Source: JAJDXW01 sp965243335
Lineage (GTDB): Bacteria > Pseudomonadota > Gammaproteobacteria > HK1
Reading direction: 5' to 3'
Length of the DNA stretch: 64,000 bases
Assembly (NCBI GenBank): GCA_965243335.1
Contig: OZ251545.1
Location: 1,240,001-1,304,000 of the forward strand
A program made the translations under genes and the position numbers. This document shows, piece by piece, positions 44,363 through 53,172 of the stretch. The stretch's first letter is position 1; the number at the start of each line of letters is the position of its first letter. The notes under the pieces are model-generated. The model saw only the letters and a list, made by a program, of their open reading frames with translations. It ran no database searches and had not been told where the DNA came from.

Positions 44363-45141
44363 TTCATCCGACCGCGATCGTCTCGCCCGGGGCGCGGCTC
44401 GGCGCCGAGGTCGTCGTGGGTCCCTACGCGGTGGTGGGAGACGACGTGGAGGTGGGCGACCGCACCCGCATCGACTCGCACGCGGTGGTGCAGGGGCCGA
44501 CGCGGCTCGGCGCCGACAACCGCCTTCATCCCTTCGTGTCCCTCGGCGGCGACCCGCAGGACAAGAAGTACGACGGCGGCCCGACCCGGCTCGAGGTCGG
44601 CGACCGGAACGTCATCCGCGAGTACTGCACCTTCCATCGGGGCACGACGGGTGGCGGCGGGGTGACCCGGATCGGCGACGACAACTGGATCATGGCCTAC
44701 GTACACGTCGCGCACGACTGCCGGGTCGGGTCGAGCACGGTGATGGCCAACGGCGCGACCCTCGCCGGCCATGTGACGGTCGACGATTTCGCGACGCTCG
44801 GCGCGTTCACCGTCGTCCACCAGTTCTGCGCCATCGGCCGGCACGCGTTCAGCGCCATGGGGTCGGTCGTCTTCAAGGACGTCCCGCCCTACGTGACCGT
44901 CGGCGGGAACGCGGCCGCCGCCCACGGCATCAACCGCGAGGGCCTGCGGCGCGCCGGGTTCGGCCCCGGGACGATCCAGGCGCTGCACCGGGCCTACCGG
45001 CTGGTCTACCGCAACGGCCTCCGGGTGCCCGAGGCCCTGGAGCGTCTCGAGGAGATGCGGGAAGGCTGTCCGGAGGCGGCGCCCTTCATCGAGTTTCTCG
45101 CCGCCTCGACCCGCGGCATCGTCCGCCAGGGGCGGCGGTGA
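44359..45141 (+). CDS. lpxA: UDP-N-acetylglucosamine acyltransferase
   Basis: LpxA transfers a 3-hydroxyacyl chain to UDP-GlcNAc, the first step of lipid A synthesis. The 260-residue product has the left-handed helix (IHPTAIVSPGARLGAEVVVG), GDPQDKKYDGGPTRLEVGDR, the catalytic His in YVHVAHDCRVG and a C-terminal helical domain (HGINREGLRRAGF). It starts at TTG 44359, preceded by AGAGGAAG and overlapping the fabZ stop (TTGA). It overlaps lpxB by 4 bases. Confidence 0.95.
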   Translation: MIHPTAIVSPGARLGAEVVVGPYAVVGDDVEVGDRTRIDSHAVVQGPTRLGADNRLHPFVSLGGDPQDKKYDGGPTRLEVGDRNVIREYCTFHRGTTGGGGVTRIGDDNWIMAYVHVAHDCRVGSSTVMANGATLAGHVTVDDFATLGAFTVVHQFCAIGRHAFSAMGSVVFKDVPPYVTVGGNAAAAHGINREGLRRAGFGPGTIQALHRAYRLVYRNGLRVPEALERLEEMREGCPEAAPFIEFLAASTRGIVRQGRR

Positions 45142-46295
45142 CGGGGCCCGCCATCGCGGTGGTCGCGGGCGAGCTGTCGGGCGACCTGCTCGGGGCGCGG
45201 CTCATGCGCGCCATCCGCGCCGCCGAGCCCGAGGCCCGGTTCAGCGGGATCGGCGGCCCGGAGATGGAGGCCCTCGGGTTCCATTCCTTCCTCCCGATGG
45301 AGCGCCTCTCGGTCATGGGCCTCTTCGAGGCCGTCGGGCGCTTCATCGAGCTGATCCCGGAGCGGCGGCGCCTCGCGAGGCGCCTCGAAGCCGCCGCCCC
45401 GGACGTGTTCGTCGGGATCGACGCGCCCGACTTCAACCTCTCGCTCGAACGCCGCCTCCGGACGGCCGGGATCCCCACCGTCCACTACGTCAGCCCCTCG
45501 ATGTGGGCGTGGCGGGCCTATCGCGCGGCCAAGGTCCGGAGGGCGGTCGACCGGATCCTCACCCTGTTCCCGTTCGAGGCCGAGTTCTGCCGCCGGAACG
45601 GCGTCAATGCCTGCTTCGTCGGCCACCCGCTCGCGGAAGAGCTCGGGCCCGAGGACCGTTCCGCGGCCCGCCGCCGCCTCGGGCTGCCCGAGGACGGGCC
45701 CATCGTGGCCCTCCTGCCGGGAAGCCGTTCCCGCGAGGTGCGCCACGTCGGCGGCCCCCTGCTCGAGACCGCGGCGTGGCTGCACCGGCGCCGCCCGGAG
45801 CTGCGCTTCGTCGCGCCGATGGCGAGCCCCGCGCTCGACTCGGAGTTCCGGCGGATGGCGGAGGTCCGGGGCGGGCCGGCGGTGACCCGGTTCGACGGCG
45901 AATCGCGCGCGGTGATGAGCGCCGCCGACGTCGTGATGCTCGCGTCGGGCACCGCCTCGCTCGAGGCGATGCTCCTTCGCCGGCCGATGGTCGTGGCCTG
46001 GCGGGGGCTCGCGCCGACCTGGTTCGTCATGCGGCGCTGGCTGGGCCGGAACATCCGCTTCGTCGCGCTCCCGAACCTGCTCGCGGGGCGGCGCATCGTG
46101 CCGGAGCTCCTGCAGGACGAGGCGCGCCCGGAGCGCCTGGGGCCGGCCGTGCTCCGGCTCCTCGAGCGGGGTCTGCCGGTGGAGACGGGCTGGGAGTTCG
46201 ACCGCATCCACCGGGAGCTCCGGTCCGGGCGGGAGAGCGCGGCCGCCGCGGTGCTCGCCGCCGCCGGGCGAACGGCCCCGGAGGGCCGGGCGTGA
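45138..46295 (+). CDS. lpxB: Lipid-A-disaccharide synthase
   Basis: LpxB joins lipid X and UDP-diacylglucosamine to the lipid A disaccharide at the inner membrane. The 385-residue product (GT19) has AVVAGELSGDLLGARLM, FSGIGGPEMEALGF, FVGIDAPDFNLSLE, TVHYVSPSMWAWRAYRA, FVGHPLAEEL and LLPGSRSREV. The GTG at 45138 overlaps the lpxA stop; its own stop overlaps the GTG of rnhB. Confidence 0.96.
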   Translation: MTGPAIAVVAGELSGDLLGARLMRAIRAAEPEARFSGIGGPEMEALGFHSFLPMERLSVMGLFEAVGRFIELIPERRRLARRLEAAAPDVFVGIDAPDFNLSLERRLRTAGIPTVHYVSPSMWAWRAYRAAKVRRAVDRILTLFPFEAEFCRRNGVNACFVGHPLAEELGPEDRSAARRRLGLPEDGPIVALLPGSRSREVRHVGGPLLETAAWLHRRRPELRFVAPMASPALDSEFRRMAEVRGGPAVTRFDGESRAVMSAADVVMLASGTASLEAMLLRRPMVVAWRGLAPTWFVMRRWLGRNIRFVALPNLLAGRRIVPELLQDEARPERLGPAVLRLLERGLPVETGWEFDRIHRELRSGRESAAAAVLAAAGRTAPEGRA

Positions 46296-46891
46296 TCGCG
46301 CGAGCGCCCGGCCTGATCGCGGGGGTGGACGAGGCAGGCCGCGGGCCGCTCGCCGGGCCGGTGGTGGCGGCCGCCGTGGTCCTTCCCCCGGACGGGGCCC
46401 CGGAGGGGCTCGCGGACTCGAAGACCCTCGCCCCGGCGCGGCGGGCCGAGCTGGCGGAGCGGATCCGGGAACGCGCCCTCGGATGGGCGCTCGGGCAGGC
46501 GGCCCCCGCCGAGATCGACCGGCTGAACGTCCTCGAGGCGACGCTCCTCGCGATGCGCCGGGCGCTCGCGGGCCTCGCCGCGGCCGGAGCGGCGCCGGCG
46601 CTCGCGCTCATCGACGGGAACCGCCGCCCCGCCGGCCTGCCGTTCCCGGCGCGCGCGGTGGTCCGGGGCGATGCGTCGGTGCCGGAGATCAGCGCCGCCT
46701 CCATCCTCGCCAAGGTCTACCGCGACCGCGAGATGGAGCGCCTCGGGCGGCGCTGGCCCCAGTACGGCTTCGCGGCCCACAAGGGGTATCCCACCCCCGC
46801 CCACCTCGAACGGGTGCGGCGCTTCGGCCCGTCTCCGGTCCATCGCCTGACGTTCGGCCCGGTGCGCCGCGGCCGCGGAGCGGAGCGTTGA
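46292..46891 (+). CDS. rnhB: Ribonuclease HII
   Basis: RNase HII removes ribonucleotides misincorporated in DNA. The 199-residue product has the active-site GVDEAGRGPLAGPVVAAAVV, LADSKTLAPARR, ALIDGNRRPAGL, and DASVPEISAASILAKVYRD with AAHKGYPTPAHLE. GTG 46292 overlaps the lpxB stop; the gene in turn overlaps dnaE by 4 bases. The lpxB-rnhB-dnaE order is typical. Confidence 0.95.
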   Translation: MIARAPGLIAGVDEAGRGPLAGPVVAAAVVLPPDGAPEGLADSKTLAPARRAELAERIRERALGWALGQAAPAEIDRLNVLEATLLAMRRALAGLAAAGAAPALALIDGNRRPAGLPFPARAVVRGDASVPEISAASILAKVYRDREMERLGRRWPQYGFAAHKGYPTPAHLERVRRFGPSPVHRLTFGPVRRGRGAER

Positions 46892-49800
46892 GCGGGCCTG
46901 CCGGGTTCGTGCATCTCGTGGTGCACACCGAGTACTCGCTCGTGGACAGCGTGGTCCGGATCCCCGCCCTCGTCGAGGCGGTCCGGGCGCATCGGATGCC
47001 GGCGGTGGCGGTCACCGAGGCGGCGAACTTCTTCTCGCTCATCAAGTTCTACCGGGAGGCGGAGCGGGCGGGGGTCAAGCCCATCGTGGGGGCGGACGTG
47101 CGGGTCGCGCCGGCGCAGGGCGAGGCCCACCGGCTGGTGCTCCTCTGCCGGCACGCGGAGGGCTACCGCCAGCTCTCCCGGCTGCTGTCGCGGGCGTACG
47201 TCGAGGGCGAGGGGACGATCCCGCTCCCCTGGCTCGACGGGGCCGGGACGGAGGGGCTCATCGCGGTCTCCGCGTTCCGGGAGGGGGCGGTCGGCCAGGC
47301 CCTCGCCCGCGGCGAGCCGGCGCTCGCGCGGCGTCTCGCGGACGAGTGGCTCGCGCGGTTCGGGGACCGCTACTACCTCGGGCTCGAACGCCTCGGGCGG
47401 GAGGGGGAGGAGGCGCTCCTCGACGACACCGTCCGCCTCGCGGCCGGGTGCGGGGCGCCGGTGGTCGCGACGAACGACGTGCGCTTCCTCGCCTCCGGGG
47501 AGTTCGAGGCGCACGAGGCGCGGGTCTGCATCCAGGAGGGGTGGATCCTCGGCGACCCCGACCGCCCGCGCCGCTACACCGAGGAGCAGTACCTGCGGAG
47601 CGCGGACGAGATGCGGGACCGCTTCGCGGACGTCCCGGAGGCCATCGATAACACCCTGGAGGTCGCGCGCCGGTGCAGCGTCGAGATCGAGCTCGGGAAG
47701 GAGAGCCTGCCCGCGTTCCCGGTCGCGCCCGGCGAGACCACCGAAGGCCGTTTCGCCGAGTCGGCGCGGGCGGGTCTCGAACGGCGTCTGCGCGCCGGGG
47801 CGGACCCCGCCGCGTACCGCGAACGGCTCGACTACGAGGTCGAGATGGTCACCCGGCTGGGGTTCGCCGGCTACTACCTCATCGTCGCGGACTTCGTCGC
47901 CTGGGCGCGCGCGAACGGGGTGCCGGTCGGCCCCGGGCGCGGCTCCGGGGCCGGGTCGCTCGCGGCCTGGGCCCTCGGCATCACCGACATCGACCCGATC
48001 GCCTACGACCTCCTCTTCGAGCGTTTCCTCAACCCCGAGCGGATCTCGATGCCGGACTTCGACATCGACTTCTGCATGGAGGGGCGCGACCGGGTGATCG
48101 AATACGTGGTCGGGCGCTACGGTCCGGACCGGGTGTCGCAGATCATCACCTTCGGCACGATGGCGGCGAAGGCGGTGGTGCGCGACGCCGGGCGGGTGCT
48201 CGGCCTCCCGTTCCCCTTCGTGGACATGATCGCGAAGCTCATCCCCTTCGACCTCGGGATCACCCTCGACCGGGCGCTCCGGGAGGAGGCCGCCCTCCGC
48301 GACCACTACGACCGCAACGACGACGTCCGCTCCCTCATCGACCTCGCCCGGTCGCTCGAGGGGCTCGCCCGCAACGCCGGCCGCCACGCGGGCGGGGTGG
48401 TCATCGCCCCCGGCCCGCTCACCGACTACACGCCGCTCTTCCGCGACCCGGACGGCGGGTCGCCGGTGACGCAGCTCGACAAGGACGACGTCGAGGCGGT
48501 GGGGCTCGTCAAGTTCGATTTCCTGGGGCTCAAGACCCTGACCGTCATCGACCGCGCCGCCGCGATGATCGACGCGGCCCGGCCCGGCGAGCCGCCCCTC
48601 GACGTGGGCGCGCTGCCGACCGACGACGCGGAGACCTACGAGCTGATCCGCTCGGCCGCCACCACCGGGGTGTTCCAGCTCGAGTCGCGGGGGATGCGCG
48701 AGCTCCTGCGGGGGCTCAAGCCGAGCCGCTTCGAGGACGTCGTCGCCCTCGTCGCCCTGTTCCGGCCGGGGCCGCTCAAGTCCGGCATGGTGGACGACTT
48801 CATCGAGCGCAAGGAGGGGCGGGCGGAGGTCTCCTACCTCCTCCCGCAGGTGGAGCCCATCCTCCGGTCCACCCACGGGGTGATCCTGTACCAGGAGCAG
48901 GTGATGCAGATCGCCCGCGAGCTCGCCGGGTACAGCCTCGGGGGGGCCGACGTGCTCCGCAAGGCGATGGGCAAGAAGCTGCCCGAGGAGATGGCGCGGG
49001 AGCGGGCCGCGTTCGTCTCCGGGGCGACCCGGCGCGGGGTGGACCCCCACGTCGCGAACTCCCTGTTCGACCTCATGGAGCACTTCGCCGAGTACGGGTT
49101 CAACCGGGCGCACTCCGTCTCCTACGCCCTCGTCTCCTACCAGACCGCGTGGCTCAAGCGCCATCACCCGGCCGCGTTCATGGCCTCCGCCCTCACCGCG
49201 GAGATGGACAACACGGACCGGGTGGTGTTCCTCGTGGACGACTGCCGCGACCTCGGGATCGCGGTCCGGCCCCCCGACGTGAACACGAGCGCATGGGGGT
49301 TCGAGGCGGACGGCGCGGAGCGGATCCGTTTCGGGCTCGGGGCGGTCCGGGGGGTGGGGCGAAGCGCGGCCGAGAGCATCGTCGAGGCCCGGGAGGCGGG
49401 CGGCCCGTTCGCCGACCTCTTCGACTTCTGCCGCCGGGTGGACCCCCGCCGGACCAACCGCCGGGTGCTGGAAGCGCTGATCCACGCCGGCGCCCTGGAC
49501 CGGCTGGGCCCGGGGAGGCGGGCGATGACCGAGGTCCTCGGCCGGGCGATGCAGTCCGCCGAGCGCGACGCCCGCGATTCCGAGGCTGGCCAGACCGACC
49601 TCTTCGGGGGGAGCGCGCCCGCGGCGGAGGGCTACCCCGAGGTCCCGGAGTTCGAGATGGCCGACCGCCTCGCCGGCGAGCGCCAGACCCTCGGCATCTA
49701 TCTCTCCGGCCACCCCGTCGAGCCGCACGAGGCGGAGCTCCGCGAGTTCACGAGCGGCCGCCTCGCCGACCTCCGCCCCGGCCGGGAGAGCGCGCAGGTC

Positions 49801-50304
49801 GCGGCCGGGCTCGTCCTCTCCGTCCGCCCGATGAACACCCGCCGGGGCCGGATGGCGTTCGCGATGCTCGAGGACCGGAGCGCGCGCCTCGAGCTGGTGG
49901 TGTACTCGGACCTGTTCGCGGACGACCGGAAGCTTCCCCCCGAGCGGCGGCGGCTCGTCAAGGACCGGATCCTCGTCGCCGAGGGCACGGTGGAGGAGAG
50001 CAACGGCGAGCGGTCCATGCGGGTGAGCGCCCTGTACGATCTCGACGAGGCGCGGGCCCGGTTTTCCCGGCTTCTCGCCATCGATCTGCGAGGCTCCGGG
50101 AACGAGGGGGTCGGCGAGGCCCTGCAGGCGGCCCTCGCCCCCTGGCGCAACGGCCCCACGCCGGTGCGCATCGGCTATCGCTGCCCGGTGGCGCGGGCCG
50201 ACATCGACCTCGGACCCTCGTGGCGGATCCGCCCCTGCGGCGAGCTCCTCTCCCGGCTCCGCGAGGTGCCGGGGGCCGAGGCGGTCTCGCTGGAGTACCG
50301 ATGA
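46888..50304 (+). CDS. dnaE: DNA polymerase III alpha subunit
   Basis: DnaE is the replicative polymerase subunit. The 1138-residue product has an N-terminal PHP domain (FVHLVVHTEYSLVDSVVRIP), the polymerase with GPGRGSGAGSLAAWALGITD and catalytic aspartates in MPDFDIDFCMEGRDRVIEY (near 388-395), a helix-hairpin-helix region, the beta-clamp-binding motif near QTDLFGG, and a C-terminal OB fold. It starts at TTG 46888, overlapping the rnhB stop (TTGA). Length is close to E. coli DnaE (1160). Confidence 0.96.
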   Translation: MSGPAGFVHLVVHTEYSLVDSVVRIPALVEAVRAHRMPAVAVTEAANFFSLIKFYREAERAGVKPIVGADVRVAPAQGEAHRLVLLCRHAEGYRQLSRLLSRAYVEGEGTIPLPWLDGAGTEGLIAVSAFREGAVGQALARGEPALARRLADEWLARFGDRYYLGLERLGREGEEALLDDTVRLAAGCGAPVVATNDVRFLASGEFEAHEARVCIQEGWILGDPDRPRRYTEEQYLRSADEMRDRFADVPEAIDNTLEVARRCSVEIELGKESLPAFPVAPGETTEGRFAESARAGLERRLRAGADPAAYRERLDYEVEMVTRLGFAGYYLIVADFVAWARANGVPVGPGRGSGAGSLAAWALGITDIDPIAYDLLFERFLNPERISMPDFDIDFCMEGRDRVIEYVVGRYGPDRVSQIITFGTMAAKAVVRDAGRVLGLPFPFVDMIAKLIPFDLGITLDRALREEAALRDHYDRNDDVRSLIDLARSLEGLARNAGRHAGGVVIAPGPLTDYTPLFRDPDGGSPVTQLDKDDVEAVGLVKFDFLGLKTLTVIDRAAAMIDAARPGEPPLDVGALPTDDAETYELIRSAATTGVFQLESRGMRELLRGLKPSRFEDVVALVALFRPGPLKSGMVDDFIERKEGRAEVSYLLPQVEPILRSTHGVILYQEQVMQIARELAGYSLGGADVLRKAMGKKLPEEMARERAAFVSGATRRGVDPHVANSLFDLMEHFAEYGFNRAHSVSYALVSYQTAWLKRHHPAAFMASALTAEMDNTDRVVFLVDDCRDLGIAVRPPDVNTSAWGFEADGAERIRFGLGAVRGVGRSAAESIVEAREAGGPFADLFDFCRRVDPRRTNRRVLEALIHAGALDRLGPGRRAMTEVLGRAMQSAERDARDSEAGQTDLFGGSAPAAEGYPEVPEFEMADRLAGERQTLGIYLSGHPVEPHEAELREFTSGRLADLRPGRESAQVAAGLVLSVRPMNTRRGRMAFAMLEDRSARLELVVYSDLFADDRKLPPERRRLVKDRILVAEGTVEESNGERSMRVSALYDLDEARARFSRLLAIDLRGSGNEGVGEALQAALAPWRNGPTPVRIGYRCPVARADIDLGPSWRIRPCGELLSRLREVPGAEAVSLEYR

Positions 50305-51263
50305 GCGACCCCTCGCGGCGGCTCGACGTGCTGGAGTTCGAGCGCCCCATCGCCGAACGCGAGGCGCGGCTCGAGGTGCTGCGGGCCACCGCCGCGGGCT
50401 CCGAAGGGATCGAGGCGGTGCGCCGCCTGGAGGCGGAGGTGCGGGAAGAGACGGCCGCGATCTTCTCGAACCTCTCGCCCTGGCAGGTCGCCCAGGTCGC
50501 GCGCCATCCGCAGCGGCCCTACACCCTCGACTACGTCCAGCGCATGTGCTCGACCTTCGTCGAGCTCCACGGCGACCGCGCGTTCGCGGACGACCGCGCG
50601 ATGATCGGCGGCCTCGCCCGCCTCGGGGGCCGGGCGCTGGTGGTGGTCGGGCACCAGAAGGGGCGGGACACCAAGGAGAAGATCCGGCGCCAGTTCGGCA
50701 TGCCCAACCCCGAGGGCTACCGCAAGGCGCTCCGGCTGATGAAGCTCGCGGAGCGCTTCCGGCTCCCGGTGCTCTGCCTCATCGACACCCCGGGCGCGTA
50801 TCCCGGCGTCGGGGCCGAGGAGCGCGGCCAGAGCGAGGCCATCGCGCGCAACCTCGTGGAGATGGCGCGCCTTCGCAGCCCCGTGGTGTGCGCGGTGATC
50901 GGGGAGGGCGGCTCCGGGGGGGCCCTCGCGATCGGGGTCGGGGACCGGGTGCTGATGCTCGAGCACAGCGTCTACTCCGTCATCTCGCCCGAGGGATGCG
51001 CCTCCATCCTGTGGAAGAAGGCCGAAGAGGCGCCGCGGGCGGCCGAGGCGATGGGCATCGACTCGAAGCGGCTGCACGAGCTCGGGCTCATCGACCGGGT
51101 CCTCGAGGAGCCGCTCGGGGGCGCCCACCGGGACCCCGACGCGATGGCGGAGCGGCTCGCGGCGGCGGTCTGCGAGGAGATCGAAGCGCTCGACGGGACG
51201 GACCCGGACACGCTCATCGCGCGCCGCTACGAGCGCCTGATGGGCCATGGCGCCTTCGCCTGA
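50301..51263 (+). CDS. accA: Acetyl-CoA carboxylase carboxyltransferase subunit alpha
   Basis: AccA with AccD transfers the carboxyl group from biotin to acetyl-CoA, making malonyl-CoA. The 320-residue product has LDVLEFERPIAEREARLEVL, ARHPQRPYTLDYV, ELHGDRAFADDRAMIGG, the oxyanion-hole glycines in DTPGAYPGVGAEERGQSEAI and GEGGSGGALAIGVGD, and VISPEGCASILWK. It overlaps dnaE by 4 bases (ATGA) and tilS by 17. Confidence 0.97.
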   Translation: MSDPSRRLDVLEFERPIAEREARLEVLRATAAGSEGIEAVRRLEAEVREETAAIFSNLSPWQVAQVARHPQRPYTLDYVQRMCSTFVELHGDRAFADDRAMIGGLARLGGRALVVVGHQKGRDTKEKIRRQFGMPNPEGYRKALRLMKLAERFRLPVLCLIDTPGAYPGVGAEERGQSEAIARNLVEMARLRSPVVCAVIGEGGSGGALAIGVGDRVLMLEHSVYSVISPEGCASILWKKAEEAPRAAEAMGIDSKRLHELGLIDRVLEEPLGGAHRDPDAMAERLAAAVCEEIEALDGTDPDTLIARRYERLMGHGAFA

Positions 51264-52668
51264 GCGGAGCCTCGTCCTCGAGTCGGTGCGCGCGGCGCTC
51301 GGCGCAGGGTCCGCCGGCGGGTCCGCCGGCGGGTCCTCCGGGGAATCGCCCCGCGAGCCGATCCCCGCCCCCGAGCGGTCATGGGTCGCCTTCAGCGGCG
51401 GGCTCGACTCGACCGTCCTCCTCGACGCGGCGGCCCGGGCGCTCGGCGGCCGGGCGGCGGAACGTCTGGCCGCGGTGCACGTCAACCACGGCCTCGCCCC
51501 GGACGCGGGCGCTTGGGAGGACCGCTGCCGGGCGGCGGCGGCGCGGCTCGGGGTCCGGTTCGAGGCCCGTCGCGCGGTCGTGCGGACGACCCCGGGCGGC
51601 GGGAGCCTCGAAGCGGCGGCCCGTGCGGCCCGCTATGGCGCGATCGCCGAGGTGGTCCCGCCCGGCGAGCCGGTCCTGCTCGCCCACCACCGCGACGACC
51701 AGGCGGAGACCGCGCTGCTCCGCATCCTGCGGGGGGCGGGGCCGGCGGGGATGGCGGGCATGAGGCGGGAGGCCGCGCTGTGCGGCCTGCGGCTGGTGCG
51801 GCCGCTCCTCGCGGTCCCGCGTTCGGAGCTCCTCGCCTATGCGAAGGCGCGCGGGCTCTCGTGGGTCGAGGACCCCGGGAACGCGGCGGACGCGCACGAC
51901 CGGAACCACGTGCGGCATCGGGTGCTCCCGGCGGTCGCGGAGCGCTGGCCGGGCGCCGCGGAGACCCTCGCGCGGCTCGCGCGGCGGTCGGAGGAGACGG
52001 CCGCGATGCTGGACGCGCTCGGGGCGGCGGACCTCGCGCGCGCGAGGGGGAGCGCGCCGGGCGCGCTGGACGCGGCCGCGATCGCCGCCCTGCCGCCGCC
52101 CCGCGCCGCGAACGCGCTCCGGACCTGGCTCGTCGCCCGCCACCGGATCCCGCCGCCCCCGCGGCGCTGGCTCCGGGTGCTCGCCGAAGAAGTGGCGGCG
52201 GCCGGCGCCGACCGCCGGCCGGAGGCGGTGCGCGCCGGCGTCTGGGTGCGGCGCTACCGGGGGGAGCTCCATACCGGGCGGGTACGCCCCCCGCCGCGGC
52301 TCCCCGAGAGCGTGCGCTGGCGTCTCGACGGCGCGCCCCTCGACCTCCCCCACGGGCGGCTCGCGGCGGTGCGGGCGACCGGTGAAGGACTCGCGGCGGC
52401 GCGGCTCCCCCCGTACGTGGAGGTGCGTTTCCGGCGGGGCGGGGAGCGCTGCCAGCCCTCCGCGCGCGGGGTCACGAAGCCCCTCAAGCGCCTGATGCAG
52501 GAGCTGGGCGTCCCGCCCTGGGAGCGCGGGGCATGGCCACTCCTGCTCGTGGGCGACCGCATCGCGGCCGCGCCGGGGCTCTTCGTCTGCGACCCCTTCA
52601 CCGCGCGGGGCGGCGAGCCGGCTTGGCGCGTCGAGTGGACCCCGCACGAGCCCGCCGAAGCTCCCTGA
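51247..52668 (+). CDS. tilS: tRNA(Ile)-lysidine synthase
   Basis: TilS converts C34 of the minor tRNA-Ile to lysidine, changing its codon from AUG to AUA. The 473-residue product has the ATP loop AFSGGLDSTVLLDAA, VNHGLAPDAGAWEDRCRAAA, HHRDDQAETALLRILRGAGPAG, RPLLAVPRSELLAYAKARGL and the C-terminal TilS domain (PSARGVTKPLKRLMQELGVPPWERG). Near residue 20 there is a small AGGSAGGS repeat from a GGGTCCGCCGGC-type tandem (about 51310-51345). This is the last gene of the housekeeping run. Confidence 0.95.
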   Translation: MAPSPERSLVLESVRAALGAGSAGGSAGGSSGESPREPIPAPERSWVAFSGGLDSTVLLDAAARALGGRAAERLAAVHVNHGLAPDAGAWEDRCRAAAARLGVRFEARRAVVRTTPGGGSLEAAARAARYGAIAEVVPPGEPVLLAHHRDDQAETALLRILRGAGPAGMAGMRREAALCGLRLVRPLLAVPRSELLAYAKARGLSWVEDPGNAADAHDRNHVRHRVLPAVAERWPGAAETLARLARRSEETAAMLDALGAADLARARGSAPGALDAAAIAALPPPRAANALRTWLVARHRIPPPPRRWLRVLAEEVAAAGADRRPEAVRAGVWVRRYRGELHTGRVRPPPRLPESVRWRLDGAPLDLPHGRLAAVRATGEGLAAARLPPYVEVRFRRGGERCQPSARGVTKPLKRLMQELGVPPWERGAWPLLLVGDRIAAAPGLFVCDPFTARGGEPAWRVEWTPHEPAEAP

Positions 52669-52732
52669 AGCCGGTCCCGGTGGCGCCCCCCCCCCCCCGA
52701 GAAGCGCCCGGGTCTTGCCCGCGGCGGAGCGC

Positions 52733-52915
52733 CGAGGCCCGTGTTCTGTTTTTAAGATATTGATATAAAAAGAGAAAAAAGATACCGAAACATCCATTAC
52801 CCCACAGGGACGGAATCTTCCCGCGGGATTGGCGCCATTCGGATCTGTTTTCAGGGCTTTCGCGAGTGCTCTGTGAACGGCGCGTCCTGGGAACGCGGGC
52901 GGCCTGCCCGGAATG
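52733..52915 (+). mobile_element. MITE-like composite repeat, copy D (truncated)
   Basis: This lies in the 504-base gap between tilS and the CRISPR-cas operon. It starts CGAGGCCCGTGTTCTGT (52733-52749), followed by the conserved core (TTGATATAAA, CCCCACAGGGACGG at about 52800-52813, AATCTTCCCGCGGG, GGCGCCATTCGGA, AGGGCTTTCGCG). It then has only the left hairpin arm (GTCCTGGGAACGCGGGCGG, about 52888-52906). The right arm and terminal repeat are missing. A run of 13 C lies just before it (52686-52698). The rest of the gap, to 53172, holds the csb1 leader and nothing else recognised. Confidence 0.65.
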
Positions 52916-53172
52916 AGGACCGTGCCGAGGGGAACGATGGGGAATTCGGGGGCTTCGCTCACGATCACGGTCGCCGCTCACGGCCTTCCAGTCAGGGCGT
53001 GCGGCAAGTCCACCCCCGCTCCGACCCCGTCCGGCGGGTCCCGCCGCGCGTAGTGGGTTGATCACGGCTCGGGCCGCCGCCGGAGTCGTCACGGACACGG
53101 GCTCGTCGGAGGTTTTCGGGTGCGTGTAACGCATATAGGATCCCCGGCCGTTCGGCAGAACCGGGAGGAGCG

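Noticed and set aside
46717..49728. 1003-codon minus-strand ORF opposite dnaE
   Set aside because: A shadow of dnaE codon bias; it has no recognisable domain.
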